Below, one piece after another: positions 23,799 to 32,585 of a stretch of 38,027 nucleotides of DNA (position 1 is its first letter; each line of letters begins with the position of its first letter). Below the pieces are notes generated by a model. That model was not told the DNA's origin, did no database searches, and saw only the letters and a list, made by a program, of their open reading frames with translations. Origin of the DNA: Actinomycetota bacterium. GTDB lineage: Bacteria > Actinomycetota > Thermoleophilia > Solirubrobacterales > Solirubrobacteraceae. The DNA is taken from contig JAFDWH010000024.1 in assembly GCA_018268595.1 (NCBI GenBank), forward strand, positions 1-38,027, given 5' to 3'. Made by a program: the position numbers and the translations under genes.

Positions 23799-25064
23799 TC
23801 ACGCCACGCGCCCGTTCCCGTTCACGGCGTAGCGCTCGAAGCGCGCCGCGACGGTCGCCGTCACGCGCGCCGTCACGCGCACGCCCTCGGCCGTGTCCTC
23901 GCGCACGAGGTCGCCCGCGACTTCGTGCAGCTCGGCGAGGCGGTCGCCGTCGCGGTAGGGCAAGAGCAGCTCGACGTCGCGCAGCGAGCGTGCGAACTCC
24001 GCCTCGATCCGCTCGCCCAGCTCCTCCACCCCCTCGCCCGTGAGCGCGGAGACGAGCACGCCGTCGCGATGGCGCAGGCGCACGTCCTCGCGCTGCTCGG
24101 CGTCGAGCGCGTCGGCCTTGTTGAGCACGAGCACGCGCGGCCGGTCGCCCGCGCCGATCTCCTCCAGCACCTCGTGCACGGCGCGCATCATCTCGTTGAG
24201 CTCCTCCTCCGGCGCGGAGGCGTCGACGACGTGCAGCAGCAGGTCCGACAGCCGCGTCTCCTCGAGCGTCGCGCCGAATGCGTCGACGAGCTGGTGCGGC
24301 AGCTTGCGGATGAAGCCGACGGTGTCGGTCAGCAGGTAGTCGCGCCCGCCGAGTCGCCACGCGCGCGTGGTCGGGTCGAGCGTGTGGAACAGCCGGTCGC
24401 GCACGCCCACCTCGGCGCCCGTGAGCGCGTTGAGCAGCGTCGACTTGCCGGCGTTCGTGTAGCCGACGAGCGCGACCTCCGGAAGCTGCGCGCGCGTGCG
24501 CTCGGCGCGCATCGTCTCGCGGGAGCCCTTGACCTTCGCGAGCCGGCGTCTCAGCGCGGTGATGCGGTCGCGGGCGAGGCGGCGGTCGGTCTCGATCTGC
24601 GTCTCGCCCGGTCCGCGCGTCCCGACGCCGCCGCCGAGCCGCTCGAGGTGGGTCCACAGGCCGCGCATGCGCGCGAGGTTGTACTCGAGCTGCGCCAGCT
24701 CGACCTGCAGCTTGCCCTCGGCGCTGTGCGCGTGCCCGGCGAAGATGTCGAGGATGATCGCGGTGCGGTCGACGACCGGCGTCCCGAGCGCCTCCTCCAG
24801 GTTGCGACCCTGACGCGGCGAAAGCTCGTCGTCGCAGGCGACGACGTTCGCGTCGTTCGCTCTGATCGCCTCCTTCAGCTCTTCGAGCTTGCCGGGACCG
24901 AAGTACGTGTTCGGATGCGCCTGCTCGCGGTGCTGGACCATCGTCCCCACCGTCGCGACGCCGGCGGTCCACAGCAGCTCTTGCAGCTCGCCCAGGTCCT
25001 CGCCGTTCTCGAGCACCCCGATCGCCAGCGCCCGCTGCTTCGCCCGTCCGTTGATTGCCGACAC
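23799..25064 (-). CDS. hflX: Ribosome-associated GTPase HflX
   Basis: A 421-aa GTPase. The N-terminal HflX domain contains [14 protein letters not shown] (residues 51-64) and the glycine-rich turn [11 protein letters not shown] (144-154). The GTPase motifs are GYTNAGKST (201-209), HTLDPTT (227-233), DTVG (247-250) and NKAD (315-318). HflX binds the 50S subunit and splits stalled ribosomes during stress. The GTG at 25064 is supported by TAGACT 7 nt upstream; the open frame beyond it is antisense to the DUF559 gene. It belongs to the conserved actinobacterial miaB-miaA-dapF-hflX neighbourhood and runs into dut. Confidence 0.95.
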   Translation of the reverse strand: MSAINGRAKQRALAIGVLENGEDLGELQELLWTAGVATVGTMVQHREQAHPNTYFGPGKLEELKEAIRANDANVVACDDELSPRQGRNLEEALGTPVVDRTAIILDIFAGHAHSAEGKLQVELAQLEYNLARMRGLWTHLERLGGGVGTRGPGETQIETDRRLARDRITALRRRLAKVKGSRETMRAERTRAQLPEVALVGYTNAGKSTLLNALTGAEVGVRDRLFHTLDPTTRAWRLGGRDYLLTDTVGFIRKLPHQLVDAFGATLEETRLSDLLLHVVDASAPEEELNEMMRAVHEVLEEIGAGDRPRVLVLNKADALDAEQREDVRLRHRDGVLVSALTGEGVEELGERIEAEFARSLRDVELLLPYRDGDRLAELHEVAGDLVREDTAEGVRVTARVTATVAARFERYAVNGNGRVA

Positions 25065-25071
25065 GCGTCTG

Positions 25072-25077
25072 AGTCTA
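25072..25077 (-). promoter_or_regulatory. -10-like box for hflX-dut
   Basis: On the minus strand TAGACT ends 7 nt before GTG 25064, supporting that start and a leaderless mRNA. Confidence 0.5.
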
Positions 25078-25130
25078 ATTCGTCGCGAACCGGGAGCCCG
25101 TCCGCGCAGATCGCCTGCCAACGTCGGCGG

Positions 25131-26084
25131 ATGCCCGAGGACCGCGGATCTCGGTCGGCCCCACCGACCACAAATCGCGCTCCTCATACGGATGCGCGGA
25201 TTGCGGCGCTGGCGGCAGGGCAGCACGGCGTGGTCTCCCGCGGGCAGCTCCTCGATGCAGGGATCGCTTCGGCGACGCTTCGGGATCGCGTGAGGCGCGG
25301 CCAGGTCGTCCCCCTCCACCGCGGCGTCTACGCGGTCGGGCATGCGCACCTGCGGCCCGAGGGCTTCTGGCTCGCGGCGGTCTTGGCGGTCGGCCCTCCG
25401 GCCGTCCTGAGCCACCGCGACGCGGCGGCGCTGCACGGGCTGCGCCCGTGCAATCGGCCGCGCATCGAGGTCACCACGCCGGCGGAGCGCAAGCGGACCG
25501 CCAAGCTCGACGTCCACGCCCGCCGTGCGCTCGACCCGCGCGACGTGACGACCGTCGCGGGCATCCCGGTCACCACCGTGGCGCGGACGGTGGTGGACCT
25601 CGCGGAGGTGCTGACGCACGAGGCGCTGACCAAGGTCCTCGGCGAGGCCGAGCGGCAGCGAGTCCTCGACCTCACGGGCATCGAGGAGGCTCTGGCGCGC
25701 CGGCGCGGTCGGCGCGGATCGGCGACCGCGACCCTGCGAGCGGCGCTCAGAGAACTGAGCGACCACGGCGCCACGCTGACCCGCTCACCCCTGGAGGACC
25801 GCCTCCTCCCGCTCCTCGCTGCCCATGACCTGCCGCGCCCCGCGACGAACGCGTACGTCGAGGGCTACGAGGGAGACGCCGTCTGGCATCGCCACAAGCT
25901 CGTCGTCGAGCTCGACGGCTGGGACGCGCACAAGACGCGTCGCGCCTTCCAGCACGACCGGACGAAGCAGAACGCGCTCACGACCGCCGGGTGGACGGTC
26001 CTGCGCTTCACGCACGACGACCTCGTGCGGCGGCCCGAGGTCGTCGTGGCCGCGGTGCGGGCCCGGCTCAGCCGAGCTGCTTGA
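25131..26084 (+). CDS. AbiEi-like plus DUF559 domain protein
   Basis: A 317-aa protein with two parts. Residues 20-75 resemble the AbiEi-type winged helix (AALAAGQHGVVSRGQLLDAG, LRDRVRRGQVVPLHRGVYAV) found in type IV antitoxins. The C-terminal 90 residues are a DUF559 domain of the Vsr/PD-(D/E)XK nuclease fold: LVVELDGWDAHKTRRAFQHD, RTKQNALTTAGWTVLRFTHDDL. Such proteins are numerous in soil actinobacteria, and their role (DNA repair, defence or toxin-antitoxin) is undetermined. No AbiEii toxin is adjacent. It is divergent from hflX and overlaps the end of dapL by 17 bases, tail to tail. Confidence 0.85.
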   Translation: MPEDRGSRSAPPTTNRAPHTDARIAALAAGQHGVVSRGQLLDAGIASATLRDRVRRGQVVPLHRGVYAVGHAHLRPEGFWLAAVLAVGPPAVLSHRDAAALHGLRPCNRPRIEVTTPAERKRTAKLDVHARRALDPRDVTTVAGIPVTTVARTVVDLAEVLTHEALTKVLGEAERQRVLDLTGIEEALARRRGRRGSATATLRAALRELSDHGATLTRSPLEDRLLPLLAAHDLPRPATNAYVEGYEGDAVWHRHKLVVELDGWDAHKTRRAFQHDRTKQNALTTAGWTVLRFTHDDLVRRPEVVVAAVRARLSRAA

Positions 26085-27231
26085 TCCGCTCGACCGCCTC
26101 GAGCAGCCGCTCGTCCGGCGTCGTCAGCGAGATGCGGAAGAAGCCCTCGCCGGAGGCCCCGTAGGCCCCGCCCGGGGAGATCACGACGCCCGCCTCCTCC
26201 AGCACGTGCTCGCAGTACGCCGCGGCGCTCTCGTAGCCCGCCGGCACCGGCGCCCACACGTAGATCGTGCCCTTCGGCGGCGTCACGTCGACGCCGGCCG
26301 CGCGCAGCGCGTCGCACACCAGGTCGCGGCGGCGCTTGTAGACCTCGTTCATCGCCGCGACCTCGGCGTCGACCGACGGGTCCAACGCCGCCACGCCCGC
26401 GAGCTGGACCGCCTCGAACAACCCCGAGTCGACGTTCGACTTGAGCCGCCAGTACTGCGCGATCGCCTCCGCGTTGCCGGCGATGAAGGCGCAGCGCCAG
26501 CCAGTCATGTTGTAGCCCTTCGACAGCGAGAAGACCTCGACGCCGACCTCCTTCGCGCCCGGCGCCGCGAGGAACGACGGCGCGACGTAGCCGTCGTACG
26601 TGGTCTCGCTGTAGGCGTTGTCGTGGACCACCAGCACGTCGTGCTCGCGGGCGAACGCGACGACCCGCTCGAACAGCCCGTCCGGCACCACGGCGCCTGT
26701 CGGGTTGTTCGGGTAGTTGAGGAACATCAGCTTCGCCCGCGCGGCGTCCTGCGCGCTGATCGCGTCGAGGTCGGGCGCGAACCCGAGCGACGGCACGAGC
26801 GGCATCAGCACCGCTCTCGCCCCCACCAGCGTCGGCCCGCCGGTGTAGACCGGGTAGCCGGGGTCGGACGCGAGCGCGACGTCCTCCGGGTCGAGGAACG
26901 CGAGGTTCAGGTTGAAGATGCACTCCTTCGCCCCGATCGCCGGCATCACCTCGGTGTCCGGGTCGAGCGTCACGCCGAAGCGGCGCGCGTAGAACGCGGC
27001 GACCGCCTCGCGAAACTCGGCGCGGCCCCGGTTCGACGGGTACTGATGCGTGCCGGGGTCCGCTACCGCCGCCTGCATCGCCGACACGATCGGCGCGTAC
27101 GTCGGCGTGTCCGGGTCGCCGATGCCGAGCGAGATCACGTCGACGCCCGCCGCCTTCTTCTCGGCGATCTTCCGCTCCAGCTGGGCGAACAGATACGGCG
27201 GGATCAGGTCGAGGCGTCTACTCGGTCGCAT
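26068..27231 (-). CDS. dapL: LL-diaminopimelate aminotransferase
   Basis: A 387-aa class I/II PLP aminotransferase of the DapL type. It has SLGIGDPDTPT (34-44), HQYPSNRGRAEFREAVA, YPNNPTGA (173-180), DNAYSETTYDGY and the PLP lysine K238 in SLSKGYNMTGWR. DapL converts tetrahydrodipicolinate straight to LL-diaminopimelate, bypassing the acylated intermediates of the DapD/DapC/DapE route. The next step, epimerisation to meso-DAP, would be done by DapF, whose gene overlaps its start by 14 bases upstream in the same operon. Some related aminotransferases with other substrates look similar, but the dapF context supports DapL. Confidence 0.88.
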   Translation of the reverse strand: MRPSRRLDLIPPYLFAQLERKIAEKKAAGVDVISLGIGDPDTPTYAPIVSAMQAAVADPGTHQYPSNRGRAEFREAVAAFYARRFGVTLDPDTEVMPAIGAKECIFNLNLAFLDPEDVALASDPGYPVYTGGPTLVGARAVLMPLVPSLGFAPDLDAISAQDAARAKLMFLNYPNNPTGAVVPDGLFERVVAFAREHDVLVVHDNAYSETTYDGYVAPSFLAAPGAKEVGVEVFSLSKGYNMTGWRCAFIAGNAEAIAQYWRLKSNVDSGLFEAVQLAGVAALDPSVDAEVAAMNEVYKRRRDLVCDALRAAGVDVTPPKGTIYVWAPVPAGYESAAAYCEHVLEEAGVVISPGGAYGASGEGFFRISLTTPDERLLEAVERIKQLG

Positions 27232-28069
27232 GCAGCTCCTTCAGGAAGTCGTCGGAGAGCGTCCCCGAGAAGACGGGGACCGCCCAGCCGGTCAGGTTCA
27301 CGTGCAGGTCCTCGCCGACCTCGACCGTCAGCTCGCCGCCGTCCAGCTCGACGACGACCGGCGAGTCGCCCCCGCGCAGCACGTGCGCGACGGCCGCGCC
27401 GGTCGCGCCCGTGCCGGAGGACAGCGTCTCCCCGACGCCGCGCTCGAAGATGCGCGCGCGGATGCGGTCGGGCGCCAGCTCGGCGTACCAGGACACGTTC
27501 GTGCGGTTCGGGAACAGCTCGCTGCCTTCGATGAACGGGCCGAGCGCCGGCAGGTCGAGCGCCTCCAGCTCGTCGAGCGAGTCGACACGCATCGAGCACT
27601 GCGGGTTGCCGATCGAGACGTGCTGGAAGGCCCAGATGCGCCCCGGCGTGCCGATCTCCCCGCTGCCGTCGTCGGCGCCGCCGGGGTAGTCCTTCGAGGT
27701 CAACTTCGCGCGGCCCATGTCGACGCGGCACGTCGCCGGGCCGGTGATCGTCGGGCGGATCTCGCCGGCCGCCGTCTCGATCGAGAAGACGTCGGAGTCG
27801 GTCCAGCCGTGGCGGCGCAGGTACATGATCGCCTCGCGCGCGCCGTTGCCGGACAGCTCGGCCTCCGAGCCGTCCGGGTTGAAGATCTTCAGCGCCGCGA
27901 CGAAGCCGGCCTGCGTCGGCGGCGACAGCAGCAGGATCCCGTCGGCGAAGACGCCGAAGTGGCCCGCGCAGATCGCCCGCACGCGCGCCGGCGTCAGCTC
28001 GAACGGCAGCTCGGCTGCCTCGACCACGATGTAGTCGTTGCCGAGCGCCTGCCACTTCTCGAATCTCAT
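27218..28069 (-). CDS. dapF: DapF-family epimerase with both catalytic Cys replaced by Ser
   Basis: A 283-aa member of the diaminopimelate epimerase family, full length and with both homologous lobes. Conserved landmarks: KWQALGNDYIVV at the N terminus, FNPDGSEAELSGNGARE in lobe 1, and ERGVGETLSSGTGATGAA in lobe 2. The canonical catalytic pair (Cys73 in CGNG, Cys217 in ACGTGA/ACGSGA) is replaced by serine: S73 (TCC, 27851-27853) and S218 (TCC, 27416-27418). The rest of the fold, including the SGNG and GTGA substrate loops, is kept. In well-studied DapF enzymes Cys-to-Ser mutants lose epimerase activity, so this protein either works differently or has another job. ATG 28069 has GGAG 7 nt upstream. 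Confidence 0.9.
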   Translation of the reverse strand: MRFEKWQALGNDYIVVEAAELPFELTPARVRAICAGHFGVFADGILLLSPPTQAGFVAALKIFNPDGSEAELSGNGAREAIMYLRRHGWTDSDVFSIETAAGEIRPTITGPATCRVDMGRAKLTSKDYPGGADDGSGEIGTPGRIWAFQHVSIGNPQCSMRVDSLDELEALDLPALGPFIEGSELFPNRTNVSWYAELAPDRIRARIFERGVGETLSSGTGATGAAVAHVLRGGDSPVVVELDGGELTVEVGEDLHVNLTGWAVPVFSGTLSDDFLKELHATE

Positions 28070-28097
28070 GCCGAATCTCCGGTCATCGCGGCGCCGG

Positions 28098-28103
28098 AGC
28101 CTA
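28098..28103 (-). promoter_or_regulatory. -10-like box for dapF-dapL
   Basis: On the minus strand TAGGCT lies 28 nt before ATG 28069. Unlike its leaderless neighbours, this gene also has a Shine-Dalgarno GGAG, consistent with a short leader. Confidence 0.35.
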
Positions 28104-28167
28104 TCGGCTGGCCATTCTGGGCATCCAGTGAGCAGAGACGTCCATCCCCCGGAGAATGGAGCAACGG

Positions 28168-28566
28168 ATGTCCCCAATCATCGCCGACTACAACCTCGGC
28201 GACGCGCTGCTGACGGTCCTCGGGATCTTCTTCGTCGTGATCTGGATCTGGATCCTCATCACGGTGCTCGTGGACCTGTTCCGCGACCACGAGCTGTCCG
28301 GCTGGGCGAAGGCAGTCTGGGTCTTCTTCCTCGTCTTCCTGCCGGTCATAACCGTGCTGATCTACCTGATCGCGCGCGGCAGCGGGATGCGCGAGCGCGC
28401 GATCCAGGAGCAGCGGCAGATGCAGCAGACGACCGACGAGTACATCCGCACGGTCGCCGGCAGCTCGCCGGTCGAGCAGCTCCACAGACTCGACGAGCTG
28501 CGCGCCAGAGGCGCGATCACGCAGGAGGAGTTCGACCAGATGAAGGCGAGAGTGCTCGCGGCCTAG
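28168..28566 (+). CDS. PLDc_N-SHOCT membrane protein
   Basis: A 132-aa protein. Residues about 9-65 are a two-helix PLDc_N-type membrane region (LGIFFVVIWIWILITVLVDL, AVWVFFLVFLPVITVLIYLI). The C-terminal 32 residues form a SHOCT domain (SPVEQLHRLDELRARGAITQ, EEFDQMKARVL), a short helical module thought to help oligomerisation. Function is unknown. The ATG at 28168 is chosen over 28156 because GGAG lies 6 nt upstream of it. It is divergent from dapF, and its stop overlaps the miaA stop (shared CTAG). Confidence 0.85.
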   Translation: MSPIIADYNLGDALLTVLGIFFVVIWIWILITVLVDLFRDHELSGWAKAVWVFFLVFLPVITVLIYLIARGSGMRERAIQEQRQMQQTTDEYIRTVAGSSPVEQLHRLDELRARGAITQEEFDQMKARVLAA

Positions 28567-29465
28567 GCGGCCGCGGCGAGGATCTCCGCGGCGACGTCGC
28601 CGGGCGAGCGGCCCGTCACGTCGAGCACCTGCACGCCCGCCAGCTTGCGCATCCACGTGAGCTGCCGGCGCGCGTAGTTGCGCGTGCGCCGTTGCATCCC
28701 CTCCACGTCGCCGGTCAGCAGCTCCTCGAAGCCGAGCGCCTTGCGCGCCGTCTCGGACGCGCCCGCGGCGTGCGCGCGCAGCACCTGCTCGCGCGCGCCG
28801 GCGGCGACCATCTGCTCCACGCGCGCGTCGATCCGCGCGTAGAGCGCCTCGCGCTCCATCGTCAGCCCGGCCAGCAGCGTCGGATGGCGCACCTCGTCGG
28901 TCCACAGTTGCGAGGGACCCTCGGGCGGCTCCAGCTCGCCCGCGTCGAGCAGCTCGAGCGCGCGCACGACGCGCTGGCGGTCATTGCGCTCGATCCCCTC
29001 CGCCGCCCACGGCGCGCGCCGCGCCAGCTCGGCGTGCAGCGCCGCGACGCCGCGCAGCTCCAGCTCGTGCTCCCACTTCTCGCGGACGCCTTCGGGCGGC
29101 GGCGGCTTCAACGCCAGCTCGGTCAGCGCCGCGCGCAGGTAGAGGCCGGTCCCGCCGACGACGAGCGGCCGCCGCCCCGCCGCCAGCGCCGCGTCGACCT
29201 CGGCGTGCGCCAGGGCCGCGTACTGCCCGACGCTGAAGGTCGCGTCGACCGGCAGGAACGACACGAGCCGGTGCTCGAGCTGCGCCTGCTCCGCTGCGCT
29301 CGCCACGCCCGTCAGCAGCTCCAGCCCGGCGTAGACCTGCAGCGCGTCGGCCGAGATCGCGACCGGGTCCTCCCCCTGCGCGCGCAGCCGCGCGGCCAGC
29401 GCGACCGCGACGGCGGTCTTGCCGATTCCTGTCGGGCCGAAGATCGCGATCGCCTGCGCGGACAC
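28563..29465 (-). CDS. miaA: tRNA dimethylallyltransferase MiaA
   Basis: A 300-aa enzyme. The P-loop is GPTGIGKT (residues 10-17), followed by ISADALQVYAGLELLTG, VDATFSVGQY, VVGGTGLYLRAAL and the C-terminal RRTRNYARRQLTWMRK, all typical of MiaA. It transfers a dimethylallyl group to N6 of A37 in tRNAs reading UNN codons, and MiaB later thiomethylates the product. The GTG at 29465 gives the usual short N terminus; a TACTGC box lies 4 nt upstream, closer than for other genes. Its stop shares CTAG with the convergent SHOCT gene. Confidence 0.96.
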   Translation of the reverse strand: MSAQAIAIFGPTGIGKTAVAVALAARLRAQGEDPVAISADALQVYAGLELLTGVASAAEQAQLEHRLVSFLPVDATFSVGQYAALAHAEVDAALAAGRRPLVVGGTGLYLRAALTELALKPPPPEGVREKWEHELELRGVAALHAELARRAPWAAEGIERNDRQRVVRALELLDAGELEPPEGPSQLWTDEVRHPTLLAGLTMEREALYARIDARVEQMVAAGAREQVLRAHAAGASETARKALGFEELLTGDVEGMQRRTRNYARRQLTWMRKLAGVQVLDVTGRSPGDVAAEILAAAA

Positions 29466-29522
29466 GCGCGCAGTATGGCCAACAGCCGTTCGCGACCCGT
29501 CGAGACGGCGGCTGCGCCGGAG

Positions 29523-29528
29523 TATGGT
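29523..29528 (+). promoter_or_regulatory. -10-like box for the FIST gene
   Basis: TATGGT lies 8 nt before ATG 29537. Confidence 0.4.
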
Positions 29529-29536
29529 GAGACGCG

Positions 29537-30697
29537 ATGGGCATTCGCATCGGCACCGGCATCTCCACCCACGAGGACCCGCGCGTCGGCGCGATCGAGG
29601 CCGCGCAGGACGCGCACGCCGCGCTCGACGGCGCGGCCGCCGACCTCGTCGTCGTGTTCGCCTCCGGCGGCCACATGGAGAACCCGGAGGCGACGGTCGA
29701 GGGCGTCCACGAGGCGCTGCGCCCCGGCGCCCTGATCGGCTGCGGCGCGGGCGGCGTGCTGGGCTGCGGCGCCGAGCACGAGGAGGGCATGGCGGTCGCC
29801 GTGTGGGCCGCGTCGCTCGCCGGCGGGCAGGCGCAGACGTTCCACGCGATGGCCTCGATCCACGAGGACACGATGACCGTCATCGGAATGGAGGACCTCG
29901 CCGGCGCGCGCGGGGCGATCCTGCTGCCCGACCCGTTCAGCTTCCCGACCGACCCGCTGCTGCACGACCTCGCGGCGCGCGCGCCGGGGGTGCCCGTGAT
30001 CGGCGGGCTGGCGAGCGGCCGGCGCCCCGACGAGCGCGGCGTGCTGTTCCACGCCGACGAGGTGCTCGACGGCGGCACCGTCGGCGTGCGCCTCGACGAC
30101 GTCGAGCTGCTGCCGTGCGTCTCGCAGGGCGCCACGCCGGTCGGCCCGGAGATGACGATCACGGAGGCGGAGGGCAACGTCATCAGCGAGCTGGCCGGAC
30201 AGCCCGCGCTCGACCGCATACGCGCGGTGATCGAGGAGCTGGACCCGGTCGAACGCACGCTGATCGCCGGCGGCCTGCTGATCGGCCTGGTGGTCGACGG
30301 CGGCCGGCCGGAGTACGGGCACGGCGACTTCCTCGTGCGCCAGCTGATGGGCGCCGACCCGGTCGGCGGCACGCTCGCGGTCGCCGCGCCGGTGCATCCC
30401 GGCCAGGTGCTGCGGCTGCACGCGCGCGACGCCGCCTCCGCCGACCGCGACCTGCAGGACCAGCTGCGTCTGCGCGTGTCCGCGCTCGGCGGCAGGCCGG
30501 CCGGCGCGCTCGCCTTCTCCTGCAACGGCCGCGGGCGCGCGATGTTCGGCGTCGAGGACCACGACGCCGACGCGCTCTCGCAGGAGCTGGCCGGCGCGCC
30601 GTCGGCGGGCTTCTTCGCCGCGGGCGAGATCGGCCCGGTCGGCGGCGCCAGCTTCCTGCACGCGTTCACGGCGACGGTCGCCCTGTTCGGCGCGTAG
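29537..30697 (+). CDS. FIST domain sensory protein
   Basis: A 386-aa protein with the FIST_N and FIST_C arrangement: LVVVFASGGHMENPEATVEG and LIGCGAGGVLG near the N terminus, VIGGLASG in the middle, and the FIST_C features VRRQL-like FLVRQLMG, GALAFSCNGRGRAMFG and ASFLHAFTATVALFGA at the C terminus. FIST proteins are ligand-binding sensors (amino acids are proposed) that act alone or with histidine kinases and chemoreceptors. No kinase gene is adjacent, so this is a stand-alone sensor. ATG 29537 follows TATGGT by 8 nt. The downstream SDR gene is 11 bases away and likely has its own promoter. Confidence 0.88.
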   Translation: MGIRIGTGISTHEDPRVGAIEAAQDAHAALDGAAADLVVVFASGGHMENPEATVEGVHEALRPGALIGCGAGGVLGCGAEHEEGMAVAVWAASLAGGQAQTFHAMASIHEDTMTVIGMEDLAGARGAILLPDPFSFPTDPLLHDLAARAPGVPVIGGLASGRRPDERGVLFHADEVLDGGTVGVRLDDVELLPCVSQGATPVGPEMTITEAEGNVISELAGQPALDRIRAVIEELDPVERTLIAGGLLIGLVVDGGRPEYGHGDFLVRQLMGADPVGGTLAVAAPVHPGQVLRLHARDAASADRDLQDQLRLRVSALGGRPAGALAFSCNGRGRAMFGVEDHDADALSQELAGAPSAGFFAAGEIGPVGGASFLHAFTATVALFGA

Positions 30698-30700
30698 GCT
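30695..30700 (+). promoter_or_regulatory. -10-like box for the SDR gene
   Basis: TAGGCT lies 8 nt before GTG 30709 and overlaps the stop codon of the FIST gene. Confidence 0.45.
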
Positions 30701-30708
30701 TCCCCGCC

Positions 30709-31500
30709 GTGACGGCGATCCAGGGCACCGCGCTCGTGACCGGCGCGAGCGGCGGCATCGGGCAGGCGATCGCGCGCGCGCTCGCCGCGCGCGGCGCGCA
30801 GGTCGTGCTGACCGGCCGCAGAGCCGACGTGCTGGAGCCGCTCGCGCAGGAGCTGCGCGGCCGCGCGCTCGCGATCGACCTGGCCGAGCGCGACGCGGTG
30901 CAGCGGCTGGTCGAGCAGGCCGGCGAGGTCGAGCTGCTGATCGCGAACGCGGCGCTGCCGGGCACCGGCATGCTCGACGACTTCAGCGTCGCGGAGGTCG
31001 ACCGCGCGCTCGACGTGAACCTGCGCGCGCCGGTGCTGCTGGCGAAGCTGCTCGGCGAGCAGATGGCGCGCCGCGGGCACGGCCACATCGTCTTCATCTC
31101 GTCGCTGTCGGGGAAGGCCGCCTCGCCGCGCGGCGCGCTCTACTCGGCGACGAAGTTCGGCATGCGCGGCTTCGCGCTGTCGCTGCGCGAGGACCTGAAA
31201 GCCTCCGGCGTCGGCGTCTCGACGATCTTCCCCGGCTTCATCCGCGACGCCGGCATGTGGGTGAACGCCGGCGCGAGCCTGCCGAAGGGCGTCGGCACGC
31301 GCTCGCCGCAGGACGTCGCCGAAGGCGTCGTGCGCGCGATCGAGCGCAACCGGGCGGAGGTCGACGTGGCCCCGTTCGGGCTGCGCGTCGGTGCCGCGCT
31401 CGCCGGGCTCGCGCCGGAGCTGTCGGCGCGCGTGAGCCACCTGCTCGGCGGCACGCGGATCGCCGAGGCGCTCGCCGAGGGCCACCGCGAGAACCGCTGA
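30709..31500 (+). CDS. Short-chain dehydrogenase/reductase
   Basis: A 263-aa classical SDR. The cofactor loop is TGASGGIGQAIA (residues 11-22), with a GRR that favours NADP(H) after the second strand (LTGRRADVL). NAALPG, the catalytic serine in ISSLSGKAA and the YSATK motif follow. The C-terminal part includes STIFPGFIRDAGMW, typical of SDRs acting on fatty-acyl or steroid-like substrates. The true substrate is unknown. GTG 30709 is supported by TAGGCT 8 nt upstream. Confidence 0.92.
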   Translation: MTAIQGTALVTGASGGIGQAIARALAARGAQVVLTGRRADVLEPLAQELRGRALAIDLAERDAVQRLVEQAGEVELLIANAALPGTGMLDDFSVAEVDRALDVNLRAPVLLAKLLGEQMARRGHGHIVFISSLSGKAASPRGALYSATKFGMRGFALSLREDLKASGVGVSTIFPGFIRDAGMWVNAGASLPKGVGTRSPQDVAEGVVRAIERNRAEVDVAPFGLRVGAALAGLAPELSARVSHLLGGTRIAEALAEGHRENR

Positions 31501-31509
31501 GGCGCCGCC

Positions 31510-32451
31510 TCAGGCGCTGCTCGCCGCCCGCTCCCCCGCCACCTGCGCGAGCGCGCCGAGGATCTCGTCCGCCAGCCGCGCGCCGTCGCGCGCCTGCTCG
31601 GGCGTCGCCTGGATCCTGACGACGACCCGTTCGCCGTCGACCTCCTCGAGCGCGATGTGCGGCTGGGAGCGCAGCGGCACGTCGATCGACGCGCGCAGCA
31701 GCGCCTGCACGTCGCTCGGCTTCGTGCCATGCCGCAGGACGACCCGCACGTCGATCGCCTGCGGCTCGCGCAGCGGCACGATCGCGGCGCCCAGCACGAC
31801 GCTGTTGGGGACCATGATGCGGTCCTCCCCGCGCGCGAGCGTCGTGTAGAGCAGCCCGAGCGAGGAGACGACGCCCTCCGCCTGGCCGGCGAGGCCGCCC
31901 GCCTGCAGGCGCACGCGCTCGCCGACGCGGAACGGCCGCGCGCTCAGCAGCACCGTGCCGGCGATCAGGTTGCCGAGCGTCTGCTGCGCGGCGAGGCCGA
32001 CGACGACGGCCGTGAAGGCGCCGCCGACGGCCAGCGTGCGCGGCGTGAGGCCGGCGATCCGCAGCGCGACGACGGTCACGATCGCGACCGTCACGAGCCG
32101 CAGCAGGAAGCCGACGGTGCCGGCCGTCCCCGGGTCCATGCGGCGCATCAGGTCGGGGCCGACGACGCGTCCGAGCGCGCGCGCGAACGCCCAGCCGAGC
32201 GCGATCAGCGCGACCGACGTGAGGATGCGGACGAGCGTGTCGAGGTCGCGCCCGAACAGCTGCGTGCGGTAGGCGTAGGCGACGAGCACGCCGGCGAGCA
32301 GCGGCAGCAGCACGATCGCCTCGCGCCGCGCCTTGCGGACGGCGGCGCGGCCGAGCTGGCGCGAGAGGCCGACCTCCTCCCAGGCGTGGGTGCGCGTCTG
32401 GAGCATCGCCTCCAGCGCGCGCTCGCGGCTCTGTCGCAGGCGCATCCGCAT
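31510..32451 (-). CDS. Small-conductance mechanosensitive channel (MscS family)
   Basis: A 313-aa MscS-type channel. The pore helix and beta-domain signature is VVVGLAAQQTLGNLIAGTVL followed by PFRVGERVRL, and EGVVSSLGLLYTTLARGEDRIMVPNSVVL continues the conserved beta layer. Three to four hydrophobic helices precede it (about 45-65, 75-95, 110-130 and the pore helix 140-170). It should open under membrane tension to release solutes on osmotic downshift. ATG 32451 has a purine-rich ribosome binding site (GGAAGAGGGG). It is tail to tail with the SDR gene, 9 bases apart. Confidence 0.93.
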   Translation of the reverse strand: MRMRLRQSRERALEAMLQTRTHAWEEVGLSRQLGRAAVRKARREAIVLLPLLAGVLVAYAYRTQLFGRDLDTLVRILTSVALIALGWAFARALGRVVGPDLMRRMDPGTAGTVGFLLRLVTVAIVTVVALRIAGLTPRTLAVGGAFTAVVVGLAAQQTLGNLIAGTVLLSARPFRVGERVRLQAGGLAGQAEGVVSSLGLLYTTLARGEDRIMVPNSVVLGAAIVPLREPQAIDVRVVLRHGTKPSDVQALLRASIDVPLRSQPHIALEEVDGERVVVRIQATPEQARDGARLADEILGALAQVAGERAASSA

Positions 32452-32585
32452 CCCCTCTTCCTACCGCCGAAGCGCCGGTAGTTGCGGTGCGGCGGACGTG
32501 CGATCCGTCACACAGGCGCTCTACCCCGTGTGCGCACGCCGACACGGTCGTTGCATCCGCCGGCCGCCATGCGAACATGCGTTCG

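Noticed and set aside
23487..25130. Long N-terminal extension of the AbiEi/DUF559 frame
   Set aside because: It is antisense to dut and hflX, both fully supported; ATG 25131 gives the normal domain start.
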